Positions 45,107 through 58,193 are shown, numbered from the stretch's first letter. The stretch is 64,000 nucleotides of DNA from Tigriopus japonicus (GCA_010645155.1 JAAGOF010000064.1:1036278-1100277); one strand, 5' to 3'. The notes: generated from the letters alone by a model not told the origin. Translations and numbers: made by a program.

Positions 45107-48100
45107 ATGAGTGAGAAGTACACGGGACTCATTGGACGAGTCCATTTGATGCGGGAAGCCGTGCGGGAACGATGGTCCAAGGTGAAAGAGGAAGGAGGGA
45201 TCCAAGACACATTACGTGCCAAGACGACCGAGCTCAAAGAGCAAGCCATTCGAACCATCAACCATGGCGATCCCGATTTTGATCATCTATACAGGTAACA
45301 AAAGACATCTTGACTTTCAATAAGTTTTGGGAGCGAATTTAACAAGCTGTTTTTGTGTTGTGAAGGCGAAAAACAAGATGGGAATTGACCCGGATCTCAG
45401 CCGCCGTCATGGGGATCGAGTTTGCGTATGCAGCTGAAACCGCGTTTGTATCTCCAACTCTTCTAAAGATTGGTAAGTTGGCCGGAGTTCTGGTGCTTTG
45501 ATTTTCCCTTTTGATTCGTTAAGATGACACCTACGATATTGTAAAAACCTTGGATGCATTATTCTCGCATTTCGTCCTTGCAAAGTAGACTGTACGTACT
45601 TTGAGACGTCTTCCTGGATTCCCTGTAATGTGCATTGAAAATCCAATTTCAACCTTGTTTTGGCTCACTAGCAAATCTAAAACCAATTTATCCCCCCAAG
45701 AAACTTCAAGGCATGTCACCGCTTACGTTATTCATTGGATTAGCATACAAATACAATGGGTCGACTTGAATGGGTTTGAAACGGGAAAAGGAAGGGACCA
45801 GATCGGGAACAGAGAGCAACTTTTGTGCCAAGCTTGGTGCGTTTGTTCGTTCGTTCCTTGCTTGCTTGCTTGGTTGGTTGGTTGATGGGCTGGCTGTGTT
45901 GATAAAACCACTTGTTCGCTCACCATTTCCTCTCAACCGCTCACATTCTACGGCCTCAATGGTTTCTAGGGCCTTGGGTGGCATGGCACTAAAATGGAAA
46001 CTGAGCACGAGAAAGGGAACAATTAGATGGCTTTACAATCCCTCGAGTTGTTTTTCACACACCCTTTGCTGTCTACATAGTACGTACCATCAGACTTTCA
46101 GGAATAACAAGTGGTCAATACTGTCAATTATTGAAGAAAAAAACGTAATGATCTCAAGACATTTTCAGGAGTTCAACACAAGCATATGACTCTGATTTGG
46201 TGTCTCTCGCCTATTGTTGGTTTCTTCTTGACTCCAATCATGGGTTCCCTGTCCGACCGATGTGGATCCAATCTGGGACGTCGTCGACCTTTCATCATCC
46301 TTTTGTCAATTGGTGTTGTCCTGGGTGAGACTGGTTTTGGCTACTGAATGATCACTATTTGGCAATGCGAGTGCACTTCTGGGATGCAAAACTCAATTTT
46401 CAATTAGTTGCTTTGGGACTGGAGTTGGCGGGGTAGATTTCCCTCTTGACCTCTTCTGGTTCTCCTTTTACGAAAGGGACTCTGAAACAAGAGAGTACAA
46501 GGTGCTTCCAATCCAACATGTATTATTGCTTCCCATCCAAAGAACAAGCTCAATAAAGGAGCTAGGAGAACACTGCCCAACGATCTAGTGGTATATTGAC
46601 ATTTCCTTGAACAAGCAAATATTGACCGGAACCCAGTGAGCACAAAGATCTTGGCTCTATAACACAAACATTGAAAAAGAAGATTTCCTTTCTTCTTGAT
46701 ACCAAATAAGTGACTTTCCATTTATGGTACAAAAGCGTCTTAAGTTTATTAATCATTCGAAGAAGAATGCAAATTGCAAAATTTGTCATGGTTAGAGATT
46801 GGGCCTTGTACATTTTTCACGTTTTAATTCTGCTTTTTAAAATACCCTAAGGGTTATTATTGGTTCCGAACGGAAAATGGATCGGAAAACAATTTGGCGA
46901 TCGTTATCCAGGTGAAGAAGCCTTGGAACGGATACGAGACCGTGACATCGAAGATTTCACTCGTGAAGGACCTGGTGGTCGCAGATATGCGGTCGGACAA
47001 GTTGAGGATGAAGAAAGGATCTTATCGGAAATCAAATCATCGAATTTGGTAAATAGCGAACAAGCTCATTTCTCTCTTCTCTGATCAAGATAAATTTGAC
47101 CTTCAATCACTTTTGATTATTGCTTTTCCTTTCTTTGGCTTTTTGTTACAACCTTTAAAATAAAAAAAATGAATTTTGAATAAAACTCAAAGAGACCTTT
47201 GCAAGGAAGTTGAAATCCGTTAACACACACCAGAATGGGTTTGAAAATAGCTACAAAAGATATTAAGCTTTTTTGGACAAATTCCAACAACTTTTGTCAA
47301 AAATCTGATTCAATTGATTTGAATAATTCTTAAAAAGTGTGTATGTATTTTGATAGACTTTTAGTTAACCCAACCCTTGTTATCAGATGAATGTTCTTGT
47401 AGACGGAGCAAGACGAAGAATTACTCGTAGCTGAAATTTCCTTGGCCGAAGCAGAGGAGACCCATCCTTGGGGAATCTTTTTCACCATCATGGGGACAGT
47501 TCTCCTGGATTTTGATGCCGATTCCTGCCAATCTCCATCGCGAGCTTATTTACTTGATGTCACCTTACCTGGTAAACTTAATACCATGAAGCTGTTGCCC
47601 ACTTCTACTTTGCAATTTTTTTTTTGATTTTTTCCTGCAGAGGATCATGCCCTGGGACTTTCGACTTTTACCATCATGGCCGGCTTGGGTGGTTCTTTGG
47701 GCTATGCTATGGGGGGCTTCAATTGGGGATGGTTGGGTAAGTTTATTCAATGCTACTTGCTGGCAAAACCACATTGGTTGTCTTTGAAACTTTTTCGAAT
47801 TGCGATTTAGAGTAGAACTTTTGCTCGAGTATCAATCAAGGGAGAAAATTGCCCTCAAATTTCCCGAGTCACCTTTTTTCATGGAGGCAATTTGATTACT
47901 TTAACAGTAATTAGAAATAACTTGATGCTAAAAGCAGGATGGGCGTTGCATGATCTGAAATTCCATATGATTACAGATGATTGTTTGAGCAACTTAAAAT
48001 GAAGGTGCGTCAGAGTTGCAAAATAATCATAACCATAGACACTTTTTCATCAAGTTTATTGCAATGCTTTTCAAACATTGCTACCTGGCAAAGGTGGGTA

Positions 48101-51100
48101 AATAGATTTGCCCGAATTTGCAACTTTAATGCCAAAAATGGATCTTGTAATTAAGGTTTAGATAGCAGGCCAAGTAAATTAACATGATGAAGATGTTTCT
48201 TCTTTCTCATGCCATAGTAATGGGTACATCTTGTTGCACACATTGTGTCTAACTTCATCTCGTCCACACGTTCAAATCACAATTTGAATATTTCGATTTC
48301 AATCAATGCAAATCAATAAGTTCGTCATTTTTCCAGCTATGCACTAACAACAGTTTTAGGTATACTCTTGTCAAGTCTGCTTGAAGTTTATCGACTCATT
48401 AGTCCCTACAAGCTTGAAACTTGTACATAATTTGAAGAAGTTTATGGTGGGTTTTAAGTAAAAGTCAATTATTGATGATCACAGGAGTATTATTTGGTGG
48501 ACACGTGCGTTTGGTGTTCTCCTTGGTCTTGGTCATTTTCGTGGCTTGTGTCACGATCACGTTGACAAGCTTCGCCGAAATTCCGCTCTCGGTTTTGGAT
48601 GCATCGAAGAAGGAGGTGAGATCAGTCCGTCTTTTACAGAACTTCAGGTCCCTTTCAATAAAATTCAATTTGAGTGTAGCTGCTAAAGAGGCGGAGATCA
48701 AGCCAATATCGACAGATCGTGTCGGAAGCCATAGAGCAGAGCAAGGTAAAACTGAGTAAGAATGCCGAAGTGTTGGCAGCCACTTCCACAGAAACTCAAT
48801 ATGGGGCAGTCGAGAGTCGATCCAGCAAAAACAATCCATTTCGGGTAATTTTCGTCAGCCATTTCAGCTACGTGTTTGAAATATTATTTATGCTCTTTGA
48901 TGTCTTATATAGGTTGCACCTGAGCAAACCCCTTTCCCGAAAGATTGCGTGGAAATGAAGCCCAATTTCGAAGATAATGAGGAACATGAGCGAAAACTTC
49001 TTCAAGTAACAGAGACCTCTTTCAACCAAACGGTAAGGCACTATTATAAAAATATGACCAAAAGTGAATGATGAACGACAACTACCAATATGATCAATTA
49101 CAATTGCTGAACAGAGTCCTTGTCCAATTGAATCTGACGAAGAAGGCGCCATAGCGCACATCGGCACTTTTAGCCAATACTTGTGGTCCATCATATATAT
49201 GCCAAGCAGTTTGAGAGTGCTTTGCCTGACCAACTTGTTTTGCTGGATGTCTCTCGTATGTTACTCGCTTTACTTCACGGATTTTGTGGGTGAGGCCGTG
49301 TTTAAAGGCAACCCTCAGGTAGGTTGGGTAGATGTTATGGATTTGATTCATCTCTCAATCTCTGTTGATTCCATGACTTAACTGGACTTTGAAATTAGGC
49401 CGAGGCGGGGAGCAAAGAACGACAACTTTACGACGATGGGGTTCGTTTCGGATGCTGGGGCATGGCAATGTACTCCTTCTCGTGTTCCTGCTATTCATTC
49501 GTTATCGAGCGATTGGTCCAAAAGTTCAAGTAAGGGGCCAATTCTTTTACTTAGAGAAATATTTTTTTAATACTTTTAAAGAATTGTCTGATATTGTCCA
49601 AGGTGAGCCACCCCAGGCTAAATGATTCAACAAGGGAAGGAATCTCGCATAATTTATGTTTATTCCTTGCTTTTTGTCATTCTTCTAGTCTTATTTGTTC
49701 AAAGGAATAATATGCACGAAAAAAATGTCGTTCTTTGTGCTATGGTTATAGAACTTGTCCCAAATATCCCAGTTTTTAACCGGAAATGGTCCAATGTTAA
49801 CTGAACTAACTCAAACACCTCAATTATACCAAAACCAAATTGGAAATAATGCTCCCTAAGTGCACTTTCATTTTATCACTTTTAGGCGAGGCTGCATGTT
49901 AACGGTACAAATTCATTCACCAAGAATTCTGGTATGCTCGAGGTGCTTGAATTATTACACCTTACATTAAAATTTTATGTAAATAAAAAATAATGTTTGA
50001 ACAAAAACGACCTAATCAAATGAAATATAACAAAATTCAATCATTAACAACATAAAATTTCACTTTCTATGCGCTGCAAAGGAAAACTTGCTAAACGCTT
50101 ACCTTTCTGACTCATCTATGATTTGTAACAATGACCTTACAGCAATACAATAATCCAAGAGAAAATTTAAAAAAAACCTTTAAACTTCATAAAAATAATG
50201 GGAAAAAAATTAAATGAAAATTCTCACCGATTCGTGATATGCGCAAGGAAATTTGTTTCTTCATAAAAGCTAAAGTTTTTTGCTGTAAGGAAACACTTTT
50301 TAACTCCATTTTTTGACACTTGTCCGTTTGGAAGATGTAAAGGAATTCTTCGTTCATAATTTACCAAATGTTTCTTTTTATATTTTATTTTTGACATAAC
50401 GTCAAAAATTCGGCATTTTTTTGCTTTCATTCAATTGCAAATTTTCTTTGCAAGCATTCATTGTAACCAAGAATACCTTTAACCGGAGCGTTGAACGTGA
50501 CTTTTTGGGGGCAAAGCTTGGACACTTGTTACTGGATAAATTTGGAAACCTTAAAATAGCCGAAGATGATCCATTGTGGTCCCAATTTATTTTACATGAG
50601 AAGGAAATTGCGAGCTTTGCATGTGATTTCTTAGTGATGTTAATTTTTTTTAAAGCTGCAATTTACGCCTAAAAATCTAGCATATTACATTTAAGCGATC
50701 GCAAAGAAAAAGGAAAATGTTCTCTGGTACTTCAAAAGAGCTATGGAATATTAACTTTTATTTTGGTATCAAATCTTCTCGCAAAAGGAAACAATTAAAG
50801 GAAAGAGTGACCTAGACTCGTTCATATCCACTCCTGAGTATGACTCAGGTCTGCTTGTTCTAACCCATCACTATTTCATTATTTCTTTCTTAGGGCCAAG
50901 CCAGTATATATCGGAGGTCAGTTAGTGTATTGCGTGGGAATGATCTTCATGGCATTGAGCCAGTCCAAATGGGGTGTTCTACTCTTTTCTTGGTCGGCTG
51001 GAGTGATGTACTCCACCCTCTTTACCATGCCATATCTTCTAGTCGCACATTATCATGAAACTAACATGGTAAGTAACAAGTGGATGACGTGTTAAAAGTA

Positions 51101-52190
51101 CCCAAAGTTACATTACTTCCGCTCGCTACTATTGATTGCTGTAGATACGGGAACAAAGTACCAGAAAATTAATTAAGAAAAAAAAAACCTAAACATGAAG
51201 CAAATTATGACAACACAAATATCAGGCAACGGTTTTTGTAAGGCCCATTAAATATTGACCAAATGGTTTGCGAATCTAATAATCTAAGCAAGGTCTATTT
51301 CAGGGGTCGGCGACCACTTTTGGGTCAAGGCCTACGAAATTTGATTACATGGTCCCAGGAGGCCACCAAACAGACGTTGGTAGGTTACGGGGTCCACAAA
51401 TTAATGATCAAAGAGCTTTGAGCCCACAAGTACAGTACTATGGATGTCTCGAGGACCCTTATTTTGGACTTTCCCCATAGCTCCTGGGCCCATCAAAGAC
51501 CATCCTTGGGCCTATATGTGGGCTGCGGCCCACCGGTTGCCTACCCCTGATCTATTTGATAGTTATGTAGGAATTCCAGGATTTCAAGATGAGTAAGAGC
51601 TTCAAGAGAAACCATCCATAAGCCTTTCCAGGCATGTTTTTTTCTTCAAATAATTGTGTTTTATCAATCTAACTATTTGTCCTCTAGAGAAATATATTTT
51701 GTTAAAAAGATATAATGATGAATGTGTATGGCTCGGAAAAATATTTTGTTTTACTGTGGAGCAGAAGTCCCAGACGTTTCACGGAGTAGTGTCATCTGAT
51801 GGCTTTCAAGCGTGATGGTCAGCTGACGTTGCTCTTTGAAACGTCTGGAATTTCCGTTTCACAGTAAAAAAATATATTTCACAGAGGCCTATTAATGAGT
51901 TCAAAATAAAAGCGTATGGCAAAACTTAATGTTTGATCCCATATGCTTAATTCCGTTTTGGTTTTTAGTTCGGGCCCACTCCTGCAAATCCAGATGGACC
52001 AGTGCGAGGAATTGGAACAGATGTTGCAATCGTGAGTTGCATGGTATTTTTGGCTCAATTTCTTCTGTCCCTTACGATGGGGTCCGTGATTGAATCTTTT
52101 GGTTCCACTGTGGTAGTGGTCATCGCAGCTTCGGTACTCAGCTTTTGTGGAGCCGTCACAGCCAATTTTGTCACATACCTAGAATTGTAA
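45107..52190 (+). CDS. SLC45-family sugar/proton symporter
   Basis: Thirteen exons join in frame: 45107–45294, 45366–45472, 46169–46324, 46852–47048, 47403–47571, 47641–47736, 48485–48615, 48689–48844, 48913–49032, 49115–49318, 49399–49529, 50894–51068, 51969–52190, giving 683 residues. SLC45 proteins are 12-helix MFS carriers that move sucrose or glucose with protons. Signatures: GIEFAYAAETAFVSP (helix 1), SLSDRCGSNLGRRRPFI (MFS loop 2–3), GLGGSLGYAMGG, LRVLCLTNLFCWMSL with YFTDFVGEAVFKG (helix 7), RFGCWGMAMYSF, and RGIGTDVAIVSCMVFLAQF (helix 11). The exon 8 acceptor (48688) is weak and the least certain junction. The central cytosolic loop is long and charged. Closest in character to the insect Slc45-1 type; orthology not tested. 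Confidence 0.9.
45841..45885 (+). repeat. Compound tetranucleotide microsatellite
   Basis: Successive GTTC, CTTG and GTTG runs in SLC45 intron 2, suggesting slippage with stepwise unit change. Confidence 0.7.
49530..50893 (+). other. Large intron of the SLC45 gene
   Basis: 1.36-kb AT-rich intron between exons 11 and 12. Short frames only; nothing recognised. Confidence 0.6.
51301..51549 (+). mobile_element. 249-bp hAT-type MITE in the last SLC45 intron
   Basis: Ends CAGGGGTCGGCGACCACTTT and (complement) CAGGGGTAGGCAACCGGTGG are inverted. The flanks GTCTATTT (51293–51300) and ATCTATTT (51550–51557) form an 8-bp duplication with one mismatch. A diverged reverse copy lies at 9231–9463. No open frame. 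Confidence 0.85.
51741..51876. repeat. Small inverted-repeat element
   Basis: Arms 51741–51781 and 51837–51876 are imperfect complements (TTTTACTGTG and CCAGACGTTTC shared). Likely a MITE in the last SLC45 intron; the target duplication was not resolved. Confidence 0.55.
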
Positions 52191-52366
52191 ACAGTGTTAG
52201 TTATGTTCTAGAGCGGAATCACTATGAATTTGAAATATTAGTGTCTATTCGTTGTTGTCCACCAGACATTTTTCAGATCTATGTCGTATCAAATCCATTC
52301 GTAATTGCTATTTTCTACTCTATTCTTAAGGCTCGAAATTGTGATCAATGATGAAGTAATCAGAAG

Positions 52367-52372
52367 AATAAA
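52367..52372 (+). terminator. Poly(A) signal of the SLC45 gene
   Basis: AATAAA 177 bp after the SLC45 stop codon. Confidence 0.55.
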
Positions 52373-52507
52373 AGTATGTGTTGTTTTAGAGAAATACATT
52401 AAAATACCTAAAATGAAAGACAGTCGAAGCATTATCCTTGTAAGTGTTGCAAGATCCATTAAGTTTCTTTTTTTTCAGCGAAACAGCATCGTTGAGTCAG
52501 CTAACGA

Positions 52508-53352
52508 CAGAGTTGGGTCAATTACTTGAAAAATGTAATTAATTACAATTACTTTGTCGAAAAATGTAATTAATTACAATCACAATTACTTTGTCGAAAA
52601 ATGTAATTAATTACAATTACAAATACATCATCCGAAAATGTAATTGTCTTCAATTACAATTACATGTCAATTACATGACAATTATATGTCAATTACAATC
52701 CTTCCGTCTCTTTCACCCCTTTTGCCTTTTCAAAACGATGAAAAATAAACAGATCTGCCATTTCTAAATGGTGATGCACCAACTGGCAACTTATAATGCC
52801 TGAAAGGTTTATATGAAAGAGTGATTTATAAAAACCAAAAGTTTATGAACGGGCTTAAATATCAAAACTATTATGCCATGAACCACAAGGCATATTTTTC
52901 TTTTCCAGAAAACACGAACTTTATACACATATATCAAGTATGACGATGTTTTAAAACTTTATTTTTTCACCTCCTTTGTCTGCCTTTAGTTGTGAAAAGC
53001 CCTACCTACTGACACAAAAATCATGGTCAAAAGCTATTTTAGTGTAAAAGTATTTAAACATCATAGCTTGGGTGTGTATTGTAACAAAAGCTTCCTGTTT
53101 GTGGCATCACATTGACCGCAAATTGATTACAAAATAATTGTTTTGCAATTGTGGACTCAAAGAATCAATTGATATTATGGTTACTTTGAAGAAGTAAGAG
53201 TTTGAAAAGCAATTGGTAATTTGTAATTGAAAATTCGTCAATTACATGGCCAAAAATGTAATTAATTACAATTACAGTTACTTGGCCCAAAAATGTAATT
53301 AATTACAATTACATGTAATTGTAATTGAAGTTACAATTACTCCCCAACCCTG
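52508..53352. mobile_element. hAT-like element with ATTACAATTAC arrays
   Basis: Ends CAGAGTTGGGTCAATTAC and (complement) CAGGGTTGGGGAGTAATT are inverted and flanked by a perfect 8-bp duplication GCTAACGA (52500–52507 and 53353–53360). Tracts of TGTAATTAATTACAATTAC fill the first 180 bp and the last 140 bp. 845 bp, no transposase. Confidence 0.9.
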
Positions 53353-53360
53353 GCTAACGA

Positions 53361-56100
53361 TATGTCCATCAAACCTATATATTCCCCTAACAGTTCACTC
53401 GTTCTTTTAAAAAAAGCTTGAAGAAATAAGAAATTACATTTAAAAAATAGCATATTATTTGACTTTGGGAAGATGGAGCGTAAATACTTTAAAAAAGCTC
53501 GATGCATTTTAAGACCGGGTAGGTTTTACCCAACGAATGAAAAACCAAGAGTGTAATTGTTCTTTCTGAGGGTGGAGATTATGAAGCTCGTTGTCATGGC
53601 ACAAAAGATCATCCAGCAAAAATGCCAACTTCATGCCATATCGTGATGAAATTTCAATTTCCACTGATGTGTTGGCACCGATAGTCACGACCCAAATTTC
53701 ATGCCGCCAATGCTGGCCCAATTTCAAAGTTATGACAAATCATGGTAGATCAACCTGATTCAAGATGACTGGAAAGATCTACTTGAAATCTATGGCGAAC
53801 TATTACAAAAAAGCAAAGATCTTTGCTCTAAGCCTCTTCTTTGAACTACTTCTTTTCGAGCACAAACAATCAACATTTTGGCAGATAGATCTTGCAAGAC
53901 TTTTGAAGCTCAATAACAGATCAAATACAGGTAGGTAATCTTTCCCAATCTTCGTATCGTCTCAAAAGAGTCTGGGCAATGGGTCTCTATTCCTCTTTTC
54001 TCCCGTTAGTCTTTGGAGAACTGGGAGAGGAAGAAGAAGGGGGTTGAATGCTCATGAACCGTTCGTTTCAGCCATATCATATTGGAGATGGGCGAGAAAC
54101 GATGGAAGATTCGAACGAAAACAGATTTGGTCGTCTCCAGCCGAAAGAGACGTTTTTTGTCAACCTAACCCGAACAAAATGAGAAGTGCCAGTCAAGCTT
54201 TTATCTTGGAGGAAACTGATTTGTTATTAACCCACCGTAAATGTCATCATCTAAGCGAAGTGACGAAGCATCCCGTTGTAAATCGAATGATTGTTTAGCT
54301 TGTATTCACGATGGAGCCCAAGCTTCCTCCAAGTAAGTGTTCTCTGTGTCGTCAATGGCTGGTTGAATTTTCTCAGCGATAACCCAAGGATGGCTCAAGC
54401 CAGGATTACTTTCAAAATACACACTGGGTCCGATTAGTACAATGAAAATTCAACGGAACAATGCATTTGTTGCAAAAACCTCACATTTTAGTACAATGAT
54501 CGGACCCAGTGTGTATTTTTGAAATTCGTCCTGACGTACAGTGGTTCCTGGATAACCTGACAGAATGGACAAGGGCTTTGAATAACATTAGAATAAAAAG
54601 TCGTCCCATCATGTTTGTCTCATTTCCATGCTAAATATGCATCTATTCCATTGATGGCCACGTAACTCCTCACGTCCGGAAAACATTGATGAAAGTTCGG
54701 AAAGTCTGGAGAAAAGTGTGGTTCCAAAGCTATCAGCACTCTGTTTCACACAATAAATACGCCAAAAGGCATTAAGCACATCATTTTCAAAGGATGATTT
54801 CACTTCAGATTCGCAATACAACTTTCATCATCTTGCCAAACCGCCATTGGATATGTCATACACTTTCCTCATGACAAACTTCTTTTGAACATAAAAGATC
54901 TGTCTCGTTTTATGCTTGGTTCGAGGAAACTGACCACTTGCTTTGTGTCTCTTTGAAATCAAGCTTAATTATTCTTTAGCGGAACCAGAGAGTTCGATTG
55001 TCTTCAACTTGAGTTGACAAACAAGGAGTTACGTACAGTAGTGTCGTTGGTTGGCCCTCATTGCGTTAGTGTGCCAACTGGTTTCCGATGTCATGGGATC
55101 TTGGCCTAATTTCCTTTGACTTGAACTTGGTCTTTAAAAAAAAACAAGCAACAAAAGTTGCCTGTTGCACCTGAGGAAGCATGCAATTCCTACCAGGTCG
55201 AGAAATTCACACTTGCGTCTGCCTGAAACAATACTCATTGTCTCTCAAAAATGTCTTCTACGTGGCAAAAAGAACGAGTGGAAATTTCCGGGAAATCTTG
55301 ACAGATTACAAACAGATTATCAACACGACTCTCCAGAGTAATATACTGGTTAGAAAAGATTCAGAGAGAGATCACTTGAGAAACGCAAATTTGAAATGGG
55401 CCAAATAGGAACAGGATAGAGACGGGCCGAATTTCCCATATTTGTCATCCTAACATTTCCGTCAAAAAATATCAAACATCTGTTTCAAAATCAAGTGATG
55501 TGATGACCATCAATTCCATTCAAGGAATCTTCTTCATTCGGCGGGAGTTTCTCTCTCCGTTATGGTACTTCGTCCAGCAACATTCGCATTCAAAATCCAG
55601 GATACTCATCCTTCCACACTTTAGCGAGCTTAAATGTCAATTTCAATTCTCACCTAACAATGTGGTAGAATCACACTCATCCCTTTTTGCCAAGTAACGT
55701 TCTTTAACAAATACCACACTAAAACACATTTACAGGGTACGTACATGGCATAGAGCAGGGATTGCATAGGAAACGACAGGTTGCCTTCTTCTTCTTTTCA
55801 TTCCTTCTTCTTTTTCCTCTTCGTTCTCCTCCCTCTTCTCTTGGCAATGAAGCAACTCTCCGGTAGAAAAGACGCTTCAGTTGATAGAAAGAAGGCTTTG
55901 TGTTCAGCTCTCGCTCTCGTGTTTTTTGGTGGGGCCTCGTGAACGAACAGAAAATTCATGCCCGTCAGTGTACTGCTAAACTTCCGAGAAACCAGACGTC
56001 AAGTAGCAAGACAAGAGTTAACCGTGAGAAAAACATAGATCTCCAAGCCAAAGATTCACTTATTGTTTTCTTGTTAGTGCAACGCAATTAAGTCCAAATC
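53361..56100. other. Spacer before the kelch gene
   Basis: No supported gene. It contains the third 166-bp MITE (54385–54550) and a polypyrimidine tract at 55787–55845 about 260 bp before the kelch start codon. Frames at 53509–53727 (-) and 54044–54298 (+) lack family features. Confidence 0.4.
54385..54550 (+). mobile_element. 166-bp MITE, copy 3
   Basis: Same ends and length as the copies at 10314 and 26282, flanked by the perfect 7-bp duplication GATAACC (54378–54384 and 54551–54557). Confidence 0.9.
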
Positions 56101-57093
56101 ATGAACCTCTTTTGGCGTTGGGTCGTTGTTCAACTTGTGATGGGATTGGGGGCATGGATCCGAGTGGGTGCTAAAGAAGCCATGCTTGTTACCAGTATTG
56201 ATGAGTTTTCCGACGATGCCATTCTAGAGATTTTCAATTTCGACACAAAGTCATGGCGATCCTTGGAAAAGTCAAACAAGACCTTGCCCAAAGACCCGTC
56301 TGCTCGAGCTGAAGCTTTAAAGCCTGGCTCGGCCAGATTAATCGAAGACCATGCGGTGCTGGAATATGAATTGAGGAACGGTTTGGCGACAGAACTTGCC
56401 AATTACCCATCCACATTAGACGGCTCGGCTATTTTGGAATATGGGGACACTTTCTGTCTCGTCGGAGGATTCGATAATGGGGAGAAAAAACTGCTCGATT
56501 CCGTCCTTTGTTGGAACCCGCTCACAATTGGTGATCTCGTTCGCCCAGGTCAAACCAAGGAAGGAGCTCAAGCATCCGGTGGATGGATAGCCCTGCCCAA
56601 AATGACCAGAGGACGCCATCAACCTGGAGCAGTGGTGATGGATGGGAAGCTTTTCGTAGCCGGAGGATATGACACTCTCAACCACGATTTCCTGACCCAT
56701 GTTGAGGTGTTTGATGATGTCAGTCAAAAGTGGTATGAGATTGCCCCTTTGAAGTATCCTCGAGCGGGTCTCTCATTGGTGAGTTTGGAGGGCAAGATTT
56801 ACGCCATTGGGGGCTATAAAAACCACGAATATCTCAACGTAGTGGAGATGTACGATCCTCTTATGAACAATTGGAAGAAGATGAGTGATCTCAACATCCC
56901 AAGAGCAAAATTCGGAGCAGTGGTCAAGGGAGGCAAGATTTTTGCCGTGGGAGGAGTGAAAGGCTTTCGAAATAGAGACAATTTGAAATCAGTTGAGGTG
57001 TTCTTTCCAAAGGAGAATATTTGGAGGATCTCGAAATGGCCTTTGACACACATTCGTGGACCAGTCAGAGCCACGTTAGTGACGGACGTTTAA
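56101..57093 (+). CDS. Secreted kelch-repeat protein
   Basis: A single exon of 330 codons. An N-terminal hydrophobic stretch with WVVVQLVMGLGAW at residues about 7–20 predicts a signal peptide cleaved near Ala24. At least four kelch blades follow, each with a hydrophobic–GG core: CLVGGFDN, LFVAGGYDT, IYAIGGYKN and IFAVGGVKG, with the W of each blade in KWYEIAPL, NWKKMSDL and WRISKWPL. Kelch blades build a beta-propeller used for protein binding. No BTB, F-box or transmembrane anchor is present, so it is probably an extracellular propeller; partners are unknown. The ATG at 56101 is the first that gives a signal peptide. Neighbour is an ADAMTS-like protease 1.2 kb downstream in the same direction. 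Confidence 0.85.
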   Translation: MNLFWRWVVVQLVMGLGAWIRVGAKEAMLVTSIDEFSDDAILEIFNFDTKSWRSLEKSNKTLPKDPSARAEALKPGSARLIEDHAVLEYELRNGLATELANYPSTLDGSAILEYGDTFCLVGGFDNGEKKLLDSVLCWNPLTIGDLVRPGQTKEGAQASGGWIALPKMTRGRHQPGAVVMDGKLFVAGGYDTLNHDFLTHVEVFDDVSQKWYEIAPLKYPRAGLSLVSLEGKIYAIGGYKNHEYLNVVEMYDPLMNNWKKMSDLNIPRAKFGAVVKGGKIFAVGGVKGFRNRDNLKSVEVFFPKENIWRISKWPLTHIRGPVRATLVTDV

Positions 57094-57305
57094 AGCGAAT
57101 GTCAGACACATTTTCATGTTGGCATACTTCCTCCCAAAGAATGAAGATCACCACTCTCCAAAACATCTCAATTCTTCCCGGTAAAACTGTGTTCGTAAAT
57201 GAAGTGTACCGTAATAATCCGACAAAAGCTGCTAGTTTCTGGGCGACAGGACCAATTTCTGTCTCTGGAAACCAAAAACTATACGGGATCGTGTATAACT
57301 AAGAT

Positions 57306-57311
57306 AATAAA
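57306..57311 (+). terminator. Poly(A) signal of the kelch gene
   Basis: AATAAA 213 bp after the kelch stop codon. Confidence 0.5.
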
Positions 57312-57498
57312 AAAAGATAATCATGACCACATTTTATGATGGCTTGTTCAATTAGCCTTGAGAGGCTCATATGAATGTAGTATGTATGCAGTTTATGAAT
57401 TCAGCTGGCATCCACACGGACTAACTCTCAAAAATTACTAAAAAAAAGTTGACAAGAAGACATCAGTGATTTTTAGACAGATTCCGGAAGACGGAATA

Positions 57499-57629
57499 TG
57501 GAGGTGGTGCAAATCGATGGTCGTAAATTACAAAGTACTAATTCGTCAATGACAGACGCCACGGGTGACGATTACGTTACAATGATCGGAAAGCCATTGG
57601 CCTCTTTGAATGACAAGAACAGTTTACCG
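57499..57629 (+). CDS. Possible small coding exon
   Basis: An ATG-initiated frame of 43 codons (MEVVQIDGRK, then DDYVTMIGKPLASL) ends exactly at a strong donor-like GTGAGT at 57630. An acceptor-like TTTCAG occurs at 58070, but joining to it gives a stop after a few codons, so it does not extend the protease. It could be a 5' leader exon or chance. Confidence 0.2.
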
Positions 57630-58193
57630 TGAGTTGGAGCAAAAACTCACCTGGTTTTTCTTTACAAGGACTTCAATAAAAGCAATGACTCCAACACTTT
57701 CGACTAGAGGTAGAATTTGAATTGGTGCCAAGCTCATTGAAAGTTTGATTCCAAGAGCTATTTGCTTGCTGAAATGCTGAAGTGCACTTTTTCATGAATT
57801 TGACTTTTGATCTGTCAGAACGGCTGTTGTTGTTAAGGGCTAAACACTGAAACTAAACCGCTTTTCAAATGAAAAAGTGAGCAAACCCTTTCAACGAGGT
57901 TCCACAAAATATTATGTGGGTGAGAATTAGCACAATCGCAGAAATGAAATTTAAAAAAAAACAAGAACGTTTTCACTTCTTTCCAATATTTGAGAATCAT
58001 CAAAAACATTGGTGTATTGCAATGATGACGAACTAAGAATAAATTCCATTTACAAAAACAATTTCAGAATCATACGCCAAAGCTAGAGGAACGGTGAAAA
58101 CTTTTGATGGTAAAACAATGGCCTCTATCATCGCCATCACTTGGTATGCTAATAAGGCCACCCCTTTCCACATAGAAAGCTTCCTACCTATGC

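Noticed and set aside
53509..53727. 72-codon minus-strand frame with a plausible composition
   Set aside because: No domain, no start context and no splice partners; cannot be told from chance.
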